Below are positions 22,291 to 35,086 of a stretch of DNA of 64,000 nucleotides, in pieces. Numbering within the stretch: the first letter of the stretch is position 1; each line of letters begins with the position of its first letter. The notes under the pieces were generated by a model that ran no database searches, was not told the DNA's origin, and worked only from the letters and a program-made list of their open reading frames with translations. The translations under genes and the position numbers were made by a program. This DNA comes from Plicaturopsis crispa FD-325 SS-3. Lineage: Eukaryota; Basidiomycota; Agaricomycetes; Amylocorticiales; Amylocorticiaceae. Where the stretch lies: assembly GCA_000827205.1 (NCBI GenBank), contig KN832554.1:1672345-1736344 (forward strand). Reading direction: 5' to 3'.

Positions 22291-23404
22291 AAGTCGAAGT
22301 CAAGAGGCAGAGGAGGCTGAGGCTGAGGCAGCGTTCGCGGTCGGCGCGTCCTTCGGCATGCCGGGTCGGGACTCGGGACGCCTCGTCGCGTCCTGTCGCG
22401 TCCGTCCATTGGGGCCTTCCATTTGTCCTGTCGAGCATTTCTCGTCTTTTCTTGGTCTTGACCTACTAGCGCTTGCAATTCCAGCTACCTTGGTCTATGA
22501 ATGATTATCCTCGCAGTCCGACGGCCTTCCAAAAACACAACCTGACTTCAACTCGACGCTAGCGCCCAGAGCCCAGTGGAGGCAGACGTTGACTCGTTGA
22601 CTCCGAAAGCCTACGCGTGTATTCTTGCCGCCGTTCTAGGAAACGCCTCCGGGACAGATTTGCCAGCCATGGGTACGGCACGGCTTGCTGCAGCTTCCTG
22701 AGGAACCACGTCTTGCATCTTGAATGCATCCACCGGCAACCCTGAACTTACCCGTGTTAGCGCGAGTACTACTGCGCCGCATGCGACACTGGGAGCATGC
22801 AAGAGCATATGTCGGCTTCGCTGTAGCTCCTCAAGACAGCCTCATCAATAATGACTCGAAAAATCCCCCGAATTATCGTCCTAGACCCTCTGCCTATGGT
22901 TGTTCACTACACCGGTCTCCTCGGACCTATCCCACATCTGTTTAGATCTTCACTAACTTTATCCTGTCCTGACATATAAGCAGCGGCTTGCAGAGCAATG
23001 GAAGATAGGCGAGAAGGTACTACGTACTCGTTAGCACGTCAACGCGGCCCATTATTCCTTCCAGTCGCACTAGGGATTATTGGACTATGCTCGTTTAAAT
23101 CGACATCTGGTATGATCTACACCGCTGTGACTCACCGCTAGGTATTGCGACATCAATGTAGCGCACAAAGTGTACGTTAAGAGACATCAACTCATTCAGT
23201 TTGGCTCCGTTAACGCTCACTTCCAAGTTCTTGCAGATCAGGGTTACTTCGAAAGTGAGGTTGTGCAAAACTCTCATTTTCATTAATGGTACACCGCCTG
23301 CATTCAATACTTGTGTATAAAGGTGCGGTTTTTCATTGCATTCATACTCTACTCTTTTTACCCTCCTCTCCCCGTTAGACCTCAATATTTTGCATCATTC
23401 GCCC
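22291..23404. other. Divergent intergenic region, MIX23 to aspartic protease
   Basis: About 1.1 kb without a recognised gene. Short minus-strand frames near 22560-22810 (one reading ..WFLRKLQQAVPYPWLANLS..) have no family match I can name. A TATAAA at 23316-23321 lies about 84 bp before the protease ATG. Confidence 0.4.
23316..23321 (+). promoter_or_regulatory. TATA box of the aspartic protease gene
   Basis: TATAAA about 84 bp upstream of the ATG at 23405. Position is seen; function is inferred. Confidence 0.45.
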
Positions 23405-25150
23405 ATGTTGCCGACTACGTCCATCATCATCTCCGTTCTAGCCGTGGCAATCCTGCGGGGGAACGTCGCGCTCGCTGATCCAGCTCCCGCGCCCGGCTCC
23501 CTGCCGACGCTTGCCTTCCGGACGAATTTCAATGTTACGGGCTTCACCAACCTGCTAGCGGCAGACCAGGCCCGTGCTGCTGCCTTCGTAAAATATGGGC
23601 GTGAAAGAGAGAACTTGGGCACACCTGGCAAGCGGGCTGCCGTTTCTTCAATTACCGCCACAAACACTGCGGTGTCGTACACCTCGCAAATTGGCATAGG
23701 ATCGCCTGCTACTTCCTGTAAGCCGCGCTGCATATGCTACGCAGCACCACGCTAATAATGTTTTTTTACAGATACTCTACTCATCGACACTGTAAGTCCA
23801 ATTTTTCGCGTCAGAAGTGCCGTGACATTTCAACTTCGTCCTACAGGGGAGCAGCAATACTTGGGTTGGTCGGTACTAGTTTATTTTACTGTCATCAATA
23901 TCATCTGATGCACTGCCAATCAGGTGCTGGTAAGCGCTACGTGCAGACGAGCACCAGCAGAAACACTGGGCAGAGGGTTTCTGTCAGCTACGGCTCCGGA
24001 TCTTTTTCTGGTACTGAATGTATGTCCCCCTTTCGCTCGACGAGATAGAAAACGACTCAGATCTTGTATGTAGACACCGACACCGTAACTATCTCGCCCA
24101 GTCTTGTTATTCCGGGGCAATCTATCGGTGTCGCCTCCTCTGCCAGCGGGTTCAGCGGCATAGATGGGATCCTTGGAGTGGGTGTGTCGCGTTTTTATCA
24201 TGTTCATATCTGCTTTTTCACTGACCTCCCGTCAGGACCTGTGGACCTGACGGCTGGCACACTCGTTGGATCCACGGCCACCATCCCTACTGTAACCGAT
24301 AATCTCTTTTCTCAGGGAACCATCCCGGCCAACCAGATAGGCGTCTTCTTCGCGCCCACGACTACGAGGTCCTCGGCAAATGGCGAGCTTACTTTTGGTT
24401 GGCATTTCTCTGAAATTTCGCGTAGAAGGGAATGCTTATGAAGTCGGTTTTGTAGGTGGTGTCGACAGCACGAAGATCAGCGGAGCCGTAGCGTACGTTC
24501 CGGTGACCACTACCAGTCCAGCGAACCAGTTTTTCGGCATACAACAGTCCCTCAATTATGGCACAACGAGTCTTTTCAGATCTCTTTCCGGCATCGTCGA
24601 CACCGGTACCACTCTCTGCCTCATCGTTCGCCGTCTCCATAATCTACACGCCTCCGCGAGGACTAACCCGGCGCATTTTAGGCAACGGACGCGTTTAACA
24701 TCTACAAAAATACCATCGGCGCACAGCCCGATGCCAATACTGGCCTCCTCAGTATCACCGCTGCTCAGTACCAGTCGCTGCGCAACCTCGACTTCGTCAT
24801 TGGCGGCACTACGCGCACACTCACGCCGAATGCACAAATATGGCCGCGCGCCCTCAACACATACATCGGCGGAACGGCAAATGGCATATATCTGATTGTC
24901 GCTGATGTTAATACTTCCATTTCTTTGTTCTGATTACCAGGAGCTGATATTTGTGTGCCACAGCTCGGAACCCCCAGCGGACAAGGCCTCGACTTCGTCA
25001 ATGGCTACACCTTCCTGTACGTATTGCCCTTCGGAGTGTCCGCGCTGTCACTAACCACGTCATAGTGAGCGCTACTACTCCGTCTACGACACTGCGAACA
25101 AGCGCGTTGGCTTCGCTGCAACTGCATTCACGAACGCTACAAGTAACTGA
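23405..25150 (+). CDS. Secreted aspartic protease, pepsin A1 family (polyporopepsin-like)
   Basis: Extracellular acid protease. It begins with a signal peptide (MLPTTSIIISVLAVAILRGN), then a propeptide including DQARAAAFVKYGRERENLG, then the mature domain. The first active-site motif is LLIDTGSSNTWVG, split by introns; the flap region is VSYGSGSFSGTE, and GFSGIDGILGVG follows. The second active-site motif is GIVDTGTTL, and ICVPQLGT is near the end. It ends ERYYSVYDTANKRVGFAA and ..TNATSN. About ten short introns, in the crowded style of basidiomycete A1 peptidase genes; one join is LTFG/GVDSTKISG. Both catalytic Asp are present, so it should be active. The ATG at 23405 was chosen because it starts the signal peptide; an in-frame upstream extension is probably untranslated. 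Confidence 0.9.
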
Positions 25151-26022
25151 AGACCGAACGCTTCTCTGAATGTTTTTCCTTGGACATCTTTTGTAGATAT
25201 TTCGCCCGCTCGCTATATGTTTACTCGCAATACTCGCAATATCTACGAATTCCATGGCGCTGCTCATGCTTGTGTTCGCCCGGTATTTGTCGTTCAATAT
25301 TCCTTCTTGTGTCGCTGCGTCCGTTTTGCTGGTTGGCTTCCTAATCCGGCAAGTCTAGTATTCGAGCCCTCTGGAGTGGCCACAACATAATTGAAGTCTC
25401 TTCCGTCTTAGGTTACTAACAACTCTGATTCGCAACACCGAATCATGATCCCAAGATCTACTTAACTCTTAATCAGCCTGGGATGCAACTGTGCTCGGGA
25501 CGACGGGCATACTTATTCCGTGAGACTCCATTCAAGTGTATGCGGTTTCAATTCCTTTCACGACATGCGCGTGCGCGTCCGTCGGGCGAGCACTTACGAA
25601 AGTTATCACACAATTGACACGATCGCGCGATGACCATGAACGCGCCGACGAGCTTGACAAGGCGCCGAAATACTCACGGAGCGGCAAGTATAGAACGCAG
25701 TAGCGGACTCGGTGTTATACGAGGGGAGGAAGCCGCCGAAGGTTTTCGAGTGAGGACGGTGTCTCTTGCATAAAAGTGTCGCATTGCATCGAAACTGATC
25801 ATATGACAGGCAGCTAGGACGCTTGGATCCACCGAAGCGAGTTCAGAACGAGCGGCAGGTATCATGTGTCGCACCATCCGCAGGCACCGGGAGCACGGAA
25901 TACCAATGTCGACCAAAACAGAAGGAAGTGCGTGACTATCGATGCAGGTATGTGCGCGATCATATATAAACATGCCTTTCCCCTGGTATGGGTCCGTCTA
26001 AGCATCTTGCTTGAATTTCATC
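25151..26022. other. Intergenic region, aspartic protease to aminotransferase
   Basis: About 870 bp. No gene, RNA or transposon end recognised. A tRNA-like string near 25340-25390 was considered and rejected. Confidence 0.45.
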
Positions 26023-27885
26023 ATGGCGCCCGTAGCGACCCAGCCCACCACATCTCAGAATGAAGAGAGCGGGAAGAAGACTAGCGCTACGCAGGATCGT
26101 ACGAAGATGCTCCCGTACTCATCCAGATTAATCGATGGACGGGCTATGGCTTTGGATGTTTGGACCATCTACAAGTGCGTATTGCATGCAACCACTGCGT
26201 GGAGGCTCCCTGACTCAACTTGCCTGTAGCGCGGGAAATTTCCCCGCCGATTGTATTAATCTCGCTCAGGTAAGCTCACCAGTATGAAGTGGCCCTTCTG
26301 TTGGTGATTTGACGCGCCGAAATCGCAGGGGTACATGAACTTTAAGCCTCCCCAGTGGGTAACAGAAGCCGCAGAGGAGGCATTACAAGTTGTCGGGCCC
26401 AACCATTACTCTCTCCCTAAGGGTCGCCCTCGTCTGCGGAACGCGATAAAGCAGCACTACGGACCATCATTCCCGGGAAGGGAGCTTAATGCCGAGACCG
26501 AGATTCTTGTTACTAGTGGGGCCAACGAAGGTATGCAATCGTCAACACTCTGATCCAAACACGGCCAGTAACACATCTTTACAGGGCAATACTCCGTATT
26601 TGTTGCATTCCTGGAACAGGGTGACGAAGTCATCATGTTCGAGCCTTATTTCGACCAATATATCGCGTCTGTAACCTTCAATGGCGGCGTACCAGTCTTC
26701 GTCCCTCTGCACCCTCCAAGCGTTGATGCTGCGTCGAGCACCAGCAATGACTGGACCATCGATTTCGATGAGCTGAGGTTTGTTTCATCATCGTAAATGT
26801 TCGATGGCGACAAGCAAGTTGACGCATCATGTCCAGGCGCGCGTTCACGCCGAAAACGAAGATGCTTATATTGAACACGCCACACAACCCTGTCGGAAAG
26901 GTCTTCACTAAAGCGGAGCTTGAGGGCATTGCAAAGCTCGCCGAGGAGTTCAACATATTGGTTATGGCTGATGAAGTCGTACGTCCAGCCACCACCGGCT
27001 ATGAGCCTCTTTGAAATGCTAACGCTTTGGGGTGGGCAGTATGATTGCATAGTCTTCGATGGGATGGAGCACATCCGAATCGCAAACTTGCCGGGCATGT
27101 GGGACCGTACCGTAACGGTAGGATCCGCCGGGAGTGAGTGCTCACCCCATCTTTATCCTCGCCAGCGTTAACGAGCAATGGCATCCAGAGGCATTTGCGG
27201 CAACCGGATGGCGCGTTGGCTGGCTAATTGGTCCCCCACACATCATCCGCCCAACCCTCGCGGCGTGTACGCGCATTATATTCTGCACGAATTCCCCGCT
27301 GCAGGAAGCGGCAGCAGCGGGTCTCGAGCAGGCAAAGGACCGCAAATACTTTGAGATCCAAGCCCAAGAATATGTCGACAGGCGGGATGTTCTCGTGCGG
27401 GCCTTTGATAAGCTAGGCTTGAAGTACACACTCCCTCAGGGCAGTTACTTCATCTTGCTGGTAAGCAAGCGAGAAACAATTTCATGCAGTTCTTACGATG
27501 CTTATTCGTCGTCACAGGATATTTCCAAGCTGAAGATCCCGCAAGACTTCCATTTCCCGGATACCCTTGACGGCAGAGGAAAGGATTTCAAGTAAGTCCA
27601 TTTCATGCAAAGGTCACGTACCTATATGCTGCTCCTATATGCTGCTAACAACACGACAGGGCATGCTGGTTTATTGCCATGGAAATCGGAGTTGCCTGCA
27701 TCCCTGTTAGCGAGGTAAGTAGAAAGATGTCTCCCGATGAACGCAACTAAACGCCTCGGATTTAGTTCTACGTCAGAGAGCACGAACACATCGGAGAGGC
27801 ATATGCCCGCTTCGCCTTCTGCAAAGATCTCGACACATTGGAACGGGCGGGCGAAAGGCTGCAGAGGTTGAAAGAGTTCCTGTAA
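26023..27885 (+). CDS. bna3: Kynurenine aminotransferase / cysteine-S-conjugate beta-lyase type, PLP-dependent (BNA3-like)
   Basis: Fold-type I aminotransferase of the kynurenine/glutamine transaminase K group, which converts kynurenine to kynurenic acid with a 2-oxo acid acceptor. Features in order: LAQGYMNFKPP, PNHYSLPKGRPRLRNAI, TSGANEGQYSVFVAFLEQGD, NTPHNPVGKVFTKAELE (Asn for PLP), LVMADEVYD (Asp for the PLP ring), and GSAGKAFAATGWRVGWLIGP. The PLP Lys is formed across an intron: GCCGGGA / AG gives ..AGKAF... The C-terminal part has QGSYFILLDISKL and ends ..ARFAFCKDLDTL..RLKEFL. About nine introns of 50-60 bp. The Lys codon and all other key residues are present. The ATG at 26023 starts MAPVATQPTTS.. 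without an obvious targeting sequence. Confidence 0.92.
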
Positions 27886-28017
27886 ATGTATTATATATGT
27901 TCCCGTGGGAGTATGCAGAGGTGGTGGTATGCGATGTATGCTGTATGTAATATATGAGTACACTTGTGATGCAGAAATTCTAAGAATCGACAGCACATTA
28001 TGTGCATTAGCAGTCCT

Positions 28018-31000
28018 CTAGTCCTCTAGTTGATCCGCAACCCTAGAAAGTTTCATGTCCAGTGAATCGGAGGCCTCAGTGTCGTAGTAGATGGGATTGC
28101 TGACGATCCGCCGTGCAAGGAACGTGAACGAAAGGGCCTCCACTGCTTGCTGTTTGTCTTTGATGCGCCCGCTCTTCTTCTGGTCGTGGTACCAATGTCC
28201 TAGAGCAGGTGTCTCGAGGAGCTGCGATTCGAGTGGCAGGCCCTCGTTTAGGAAACGCATAAAGGTGTCTTTCGCTTCCACCTGGCAGAAGAGGTGGAAG
28301 TGCCCGGAAGCGCCATGTCGCACTGCTCGGCCCTGCATTCTGACGAGCTCCGAGAGGCTGTAGTCCCGAATTTGGCGTTCTCCACCCTCCGCCTCGACGT
28401 GGACATACTGGGTACCCATCACCACGACAGTCGCAGCACGTACGGGCAATGTCCAGCACGCGTCCCTTGGGGTGACAAGGACGCGGACGACGCCTTCCGC
28501 GAAGAGCTGGAGCATAAGGTTTCGATCCGGTCGCGAAATCCCCTCGTGGAATATTCCAACGCCTTGTGAGACAAAGTCAATAAGCCTGCGGTCTTGAAGT
28601 CGGACCAAGTTGTATTCGAGATGGTCTTCTGAAACTCCGTCGGGAAGGTAACCTTTTCCCGTTTCTTGTACTAATGCGCATTGGGTGATGAGGTCGCGCG
28701 CAACGGTAAAGCATTGCAAGCGAGACGGGACGAAGACGATGGCCTGTTCGCCCGGGACAGCTTGGATTGCGGCATGTGCTGGCTTTGCCATTGCTTTGAA
28801 CAGTGCGGCGGACTGAGGGATTGTAAACGTCTGAGTGGCGACTATCAGCGACTGGTCGCGGTCTCGCGGACGGAAGCTATGAAGAGCGTAAGGGTCTACG
28901 TCAAGCCATGCGGCAAGGTCGGCAGGGTCATTAAGGGAGGTGGAGAGGCCGACGAAACGAGTAGGATAAGACTGCGTTGCATGTCGAAGTAGCGAGACGC
29001 TGAGCTCATACACGGGGTCCAGTTGTTCCAAGTTTTCGAGAACGACGAGGCTTAGACCTTCGATAGATTTTGAGAGGTTATGTCGATAGAGTGCACCAAG
29101 AAGCTGAGCTGCGGTGACGACACGAATCGTCTTCCGTTTCGGTAAGGTCAACAACCCCGAGTCCGATGGCGAGTCGACGAATATGTCAAGGGCTGTCGAC
29201 AGAAGTCGTAAGTCAGATAGCAGTTCCGCAGAGACACTTCGACGAGGAGTGACTAGGAGTGCCCAGGTATTATTCGAAGCCTTCAGCAATGTCATCCTGC
29301 TCAAATGCATCAGCTGTAAGGGCAAGTGCACGCAGAACGGGGCGCACCATATCAAAATTTGACCCATTAATGACTTCCCACAGCCCGTTGGTGCACACAC
29401 CAGAGAATGCAGTCGAGTGTGAATAAGGCTCCAGAATATTTGTGTTTGAATCGCATTGAAATTCTGGATCCGAGCTCCGAACAAGTCTTCCAGGACAGGT
29501 GTGCGGCACACAGAAAGCGGGAGGAAAGGCAGGTCGAGACTGACGGTGTGGGTATTTGACGGTGAGGGCATAACCAAGCTTTCGAGGGGTATCGCGACCT
29601 CATCTTCAGCGCCCATCCATCGCTCAGAAACGAACCGAATGGTAACCAAAGGTGGAGGTTTGCCTTGTGGAACTGAGATCACGAAGTCGACATCGAGGAT
29701 AGCAGTGTTGTCGCGGAATACGAGCTGAGCGAGCTGCAAGATGGTTGTTCCTTCGTGGTCCTCCACCCACAACCAAAAGGGCTCAACCGAGCCGTGCACT
29801 TTCGAGCTCCATTCGAAAGCTCGGGCGACACGAACAGCAATTTTCAGGACGTCGAAGCCGAGAGGGCGAAGACTATGATCGATATGTACGGCCGGGAACT
29901 GTTTGGCGGCATTTAGAATCGCGAGTCCATGGTTCTCGTTGAGATGAACGAGTTTTCCAATGTCGGCGGCACTCATAGCAGCCAATTCGGCCGGAGATAA
30001 CTCGTCTGCCCACCGTTCGAGGTTGTAGAAAACGTCGGCCTTGAGCTGAAATTGCTTCAGCGGCTGGTCGAAGGGCCAGAGACGTTTTTCGATCGCCTTG
30101 CTCATGCCCATGAGAACAGTCGACGCGTTGGCCCATTTCCGGCTGACCGCTATCTCAAGCAGAGATCGGATAATACGCCCACCATTCTGCGCTGCATACC
30201 CCATATCCGAAACGAGGGCAAAGTCATCGACGGGTTGCCTGGATATATACCCCTGCAAGAGGATGTTCACCTTGCCCTGGCTAGTATCGGTTCCACCCTG
30301 TATGCGTACAGACGTAAGTTATTGGGTGTCAGGGAATTCGCTTAGGGCTCGGTAAAAGACGCACTTTGACGGCACACGGGATGATTTCCATGAGCAGTTC
30401 AAGTTCCTTGACCTCATTTTCGCGTACTTGAATTTGGTCAAACTGCGAGGGAAAAATGAGGTTCGCATTTCGTTCAAGTGACGTCGCACTCACCTCGGTG
30501 CTCATACATAACATAGCCAATACATCTGCTTCAGTCATTCTGGGTCTGAATTCCTTGTTGAAGATCTCAATCGAAGTATGCCGGATGTAATACTTGGCGG
30601 CAATGCGCCCTAGGTCCGTTATCGTAAATGCGCCCGTCTGCTGATCGAAGAGAATCATCCGGGCGTCTGCAAGCCTGCGGGCAGCGGTTGTCACGAGCTC
30701 ATGGCGCTTGTTTCCCAGCTGCGGGTCATCAACCCCGGCTTCTCGCAGGATCCCTGTGATAGTCGATAAATTGTGGCGTCTGCAACAAGAAACGGACGTA
30801 AACCCACCGTACTGCCATGGATTCTTGCGCATGCGGACAAAAAGGTATGTGTACCCAAGCCATTGCACGGCATCGTGCGTATTGGCGACGGTGCCCAGGG
30901 ATATCTCCGCGTTCAGGGAGTCGACCATACCGCCGGTGAATCTACACACATCAGATATCAATCCCATACACGTAACGTTGCGGGAAGCACGAAAGTCAGC

Positions 31001-34000
31001 ACTTACTGCGATTCTATAGGGTTCTGTTAAAGGTAAATAACGCTCCCAGGCGGCGGAGATTAAGGGAAATGAAGCATACCTGCGACGTCACTGCATCAAG
31101 ATAATGGGCGAGTTTGTCTTCCGTTGTGCATATGTACCCTTCACCGCTGGTTTCAAGGCCTGGTCGTCCGGCACGTCCGAACACTTGCAATACGTCGAGC
31201 ACGGAAAGGTCCACGAATTTTCCCTTCGAGCTATCGTACACCTGGGTGCCTTTGATAATGACTGCAGCACAAAATAAGTTCACGACCCCGGAATGTCTCA
31301 GAGTCACGAGAAATCTTACCAGCATGGGCAGGCAAATTGACACCCCAAGCGAGTGTAGCCGTGCAGCACAACACCTTGATCGCCCGCGCTTCGAAAAGCC
31401 TCTCCATTTTATTCCTGTCCTCCCGCAGCATCCCCGCATGATGAATGCCAAAGCCATAATCGAACATCTGCTTCATCTCCTTGTTTCTGCTCTCGCCGAT
31501 ACTGCGGCGGAAGAAATCCCACTGTGGGTGATCATCGCAGGTGAAGTCGTCGATTATTCCGTCCGTCATGGCGAGCTCCTTGAGGCCCAGCGCGGTCTTG
31601 ACGGTCTCTTTTCGCGCGTGTACGAAAACCATGACCTGGTGACCCTCCTTGACAAGCTCGGAGACCTTCTCATAGCACACGCGGTCTAGGTTCTTGCGCG
31701 ACTGCGGACTGTTGGGCTTGCCACGAACACCGAGGAAATGCTGCTCGAGGGGAATGGGTCGGAAAGACGAGTCAAAGTAGAAAAGACCAGTGTAGCGGGA
31801 GACACTGATAACGATCTATGTCAACAATGCTTGATGGCATTAGTTGCAAGACACTCACCTCAAGAATTCCGCCACATCGATGTAATTTGGAAGGGTCGCA
31901 CTGAGGCCAACAATTCGAATCACGGATTGGCTCGACTCGACCTAGGACAACGTATACATTTGTTCTTCGTCAATGGCAATCATACCCTCAAATAGCGACG
32001 AAGACCTACCTGCCTCAGCGTCCTCGCCACGATAGTCTCAATGACCGCTCCGCGCTCCTCGTTCAACAGATGTACCTCGTCTATAATTAGTAATTTCAAT
32101 CTCTAAAGCACCCCACGTCCAGTGACAATCAATCAATATGCTCCAATACAATGTGATGCAGATACGCACCGATGCAATTTCCCCCTCGCCGGTGGGTTTT
32201 CGAGTGACCACGTCCCATTTCTCGGGCGTCGTTACGATAATCTGCGTATCCGCAATCTCCGTCTTGGTCATCTGCATGTCACCTGTGGCGAGCGTCAATG
32301 GATGCGCATCTGCGCACACAGGACGGCTGTGTATTTACCGGTCAATTCGCGGACGGCGACGCCAAGCCATTGCAGCCTCTTGCCCAGTTTGCGGGTTATT
32401 TCGGAAGCGAGCGCTTTCATCGGCGCACTGTCCGTCGGAAGTGTGTCAAAAGAGGAGGAAAGAGCGCGTTACAGAGGGGGGGAAGCTCACACATAAATGA
32501 TCTTGAACTCGTTGCGGTTTATCGTTGAGCGGATTGGAGCGTTTGGTGACGAGGTATTTCGGTGCTGGTCGAGGACACGAAGGATTGTGAGCATCGCGAC
32601 ATCGGTTTTGCCCTAGTTACATGGTAATTCAGCATAAGGCCACGCAAAAAGTAGACCCGCAGTACGCACAGCACCGGTAGGCGCTGAACATGCAAGTGCA
32701 TGAGTAGACATACGCGTCACAAAGGATAGAAACGCACCGCAAATCAACATGTTCTCATTGGATCTGTACGCAGTTGGGTACACGATTGACTGGATTCGAT
32801 TCAGAGATTCATATCCCTATGGATTTTGCACTCAGAAAGTCTCGATTCACAACACAGTAGATGAACATACCGGGAAAGAGCCTTTGGCGAGTGGATCTAG
32901 CTCTGAGACTGGTATAAGCCGCTCCGAGTGACGTGGGGGCACAGGACGTGCAGGCGGAATGATCACTTCTTGATAGTCCTGGAGACAAGACGTTCGGACA
33001 TAAATTCATGTGTGGATGCGCGGTAGCAAATTTGACACACCTCGAAGTCGTGCCGTGTGGTGCCCAATGGCAACATATACTTGCTTCCAAATTGTGATAA
33101 CACGTTACCTTGGACAGTGCCAGCCGCAGATGACGTGTATACATGGGGAAGTATCTCCGCCTCGGGGCCCTGGGAGTTGCGATAGTGAGTGAGTCCATTG
33201 GCTCGCTGAGTGGGAAAGCACGCATCGCGATACGAACAGCGGTTCCTGTAAATAACGGACGGGCAGCATTTTCGCGGAGTGTTTTCTCCAATCGTCTGCG
33301 CGCGTCTTTTGGTGCGAGGGACGTCGGGTCTTCTTGGGCTATTATCACAAAACGTGTTATCTTTACACGATGACGTATGGGAACGTTGGAGCGCGGCACA
33401 TACCCTCATTGTGCTTCGACTGCCCGCCATTGGGCAAGGCGCGTCCTTCACCTGCGGAAAGGTTCGCGAGCTGTGGTTCCGTTCGCGAAAGTCGTAAACA
33501 TCCGTGGGATTTAATCTAAAATGCTTATACTGACCTCTTGCGCGACGCTCGTGCGATTGTTGAGGATCTGCATGACGAGTTCGATGTCCTCGAACCCAAT
33601 GAGCTCGGCTAGCTCGGCGGATATCGCATCGTCCGAAGACGATGACGCGAGGATCTTGCGCAGTGAAGGTAAGAGCGGTTCAAGGTTGGGCTTTCTGTAA
33701 GGTGTATCGCGTACATAAACAACAATTCGACGCGTTTTGCTTCGAAGAAATCACATACGCGATAAGCAGAGACACGATGGATGACGATGCCTGGAGCGGT
33801 TGGGCATCGGCGCGCTCTCCGTTGTTGGAGGCATCAACTACCGATTCCCATCGCTCCTCGGAGACATCGTCAAACTGTTCGTCAAAATGCTGCTCCTCGG
33901 TACCTTGGTGTCCATGAGCATTTCAATCGTGTTTAGGTGCGATTAGACGCACTATTCAAAGATTCCCGGTATCTGCAAAATCAAAAGTCGCGTCGCGAGT

Positions 34001-34130
34001 GCCATGAGCATCGATAGCGCGCAGACGTCCATCAGACGGACCTTTGCCAATCTTGTGCGCTTGTACGGAATCCGGGCGCGCTGTCTGCGGAGCCGGTCAG
34101 AAACTCGAGATGGTGGATAAAAGCAGACAT
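28018..34130 (-). CDS. slh1: SLH1/ASCC3-type Ski2-like RNA helicase, apparently lacking the last C-terminal unit
   Basis: Large helicase of the group that in yeast (Slh1, RQT complex) and animals (ASCC3) splits collided ribosomes. The proposed start (34128-34130) gives [20 protein letters not shown] and, after short introns, ..[19 protein letters not shown]. Cassette 1 has [14 protein letters not shown] (Walker A, split by a 14-nt microexon), [65 protein letters not shown] and [11 protein letters not shown] winged helix and a Sec63 domain follow. Cassette 2 keeps CAPTGCGKS but has LENLEQ where DExH is expected, so it is probably inactive. The frame stops about 25 residues after NPIYYD, where full-length family members continue with a second winged helix and Sec63 unit. 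Many introns. Slh1 fits better than Brr2 from the cassette-1 wording. Confidence 0.88.
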
Positions 34131-35086
34131 TTAATGTATCGATGAAGGTGAGGCGGGAGGAGTGTCGCGTCCAATCGTAAGCTTCTCGTAACGGAAGTGC
34201 GGCGAGGAGGCAAGCAAGGTAGATGGTGGCGGGGACCCCTGCAGATGATCTTGTCAAATTCTAGGGTTAGAATGTGAATTTTTCACAAGTTGAATACCTC
34301 CTCTATAAACCAGCTGGACTTGTTGACGAAATGTATACGATGTGTACACGAGTCAGACGCTCGTCGCCGCTGCCGCCGATGTGCAACTCGGGTGCGACTG
34401 TCGAGTCAGTGTTTTTGCCAGGTTTCCGCGGCCGCCTTGTTTCCACGATGTTTTGATGTGGCGAGAGGGAAGTTGGGGGTCCTTTTCTTAGAAGCCGAAG
34501 CCGTGTGATTTTTTTGTAGTTTCTTTGTTCCCCTGGTCCAAAAATTCGGCGCAACAAGATCCACAGCGTCATACCCTCATTTCGGATGATCGGGCCGCGG
34601 GGTTACACCAACTCACCGCCATCGCATTTGGCTGCGATTTTTATGCTCGCCGTGCATGTTTTCACTTTCCAAAATTTCATTCGCGTCTTTCTCCTGTGGC
34701 TACTCGCATCCGCTTGAAACGCGTCTGCAATACCTTTGTTTCAGGGTACGGTTTCCCTGCCGAGCTCGGAGGATTTTATTGTTTTCAGATGGTTGAGTCC
34801 GAGTGGCCCCAGAGAAGGCATCCCTCGCTCCACAGCGGCTCTCGCTAACGTTTCTGATGCTGTGATCTTCAACAATTTTCCATTTGCTTTTTGGGGTGTC
34901 TGTCGGACCATCCAAACCTCTCCGTCAAGTCTCTCCGTTATAAAAGGAGGTTGCTCAAGACACATCTTTTCCTCACGTCACCCCCCACGTCTTCTCTCAC
35001 TCGGCTTGTACTCGTGACTGTCTATACGATATATAGGCACCCACAACGCTGCGCCCGCATTGCACGACCCCCCTTGTCCTACCACC
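34131..35086. other. Divergent promoter region, SLH1 and sugar porter
   Basis: About 960 bp between divergent starts. A TATAAAA lies at 34939-34945. Open minus-strand frames around 34260-34570 have no family match and are probably untranslated. Confidence 0.45.
34939..34945 (+). promoter_or_regulatory. Possible TATA box of the sugar porter
   Basis: TATAAAA about 142 bp upstream of the ATG at 35087. This is slightly far but within fungal range. Confidence 0.35.

Noticed and set aside
25320-25390. tRNA-like TTCGAGCCC string
   Set aside because: A T-loop-like word is present, but no matching acceptor stem or anticodon arm can be folded around it.
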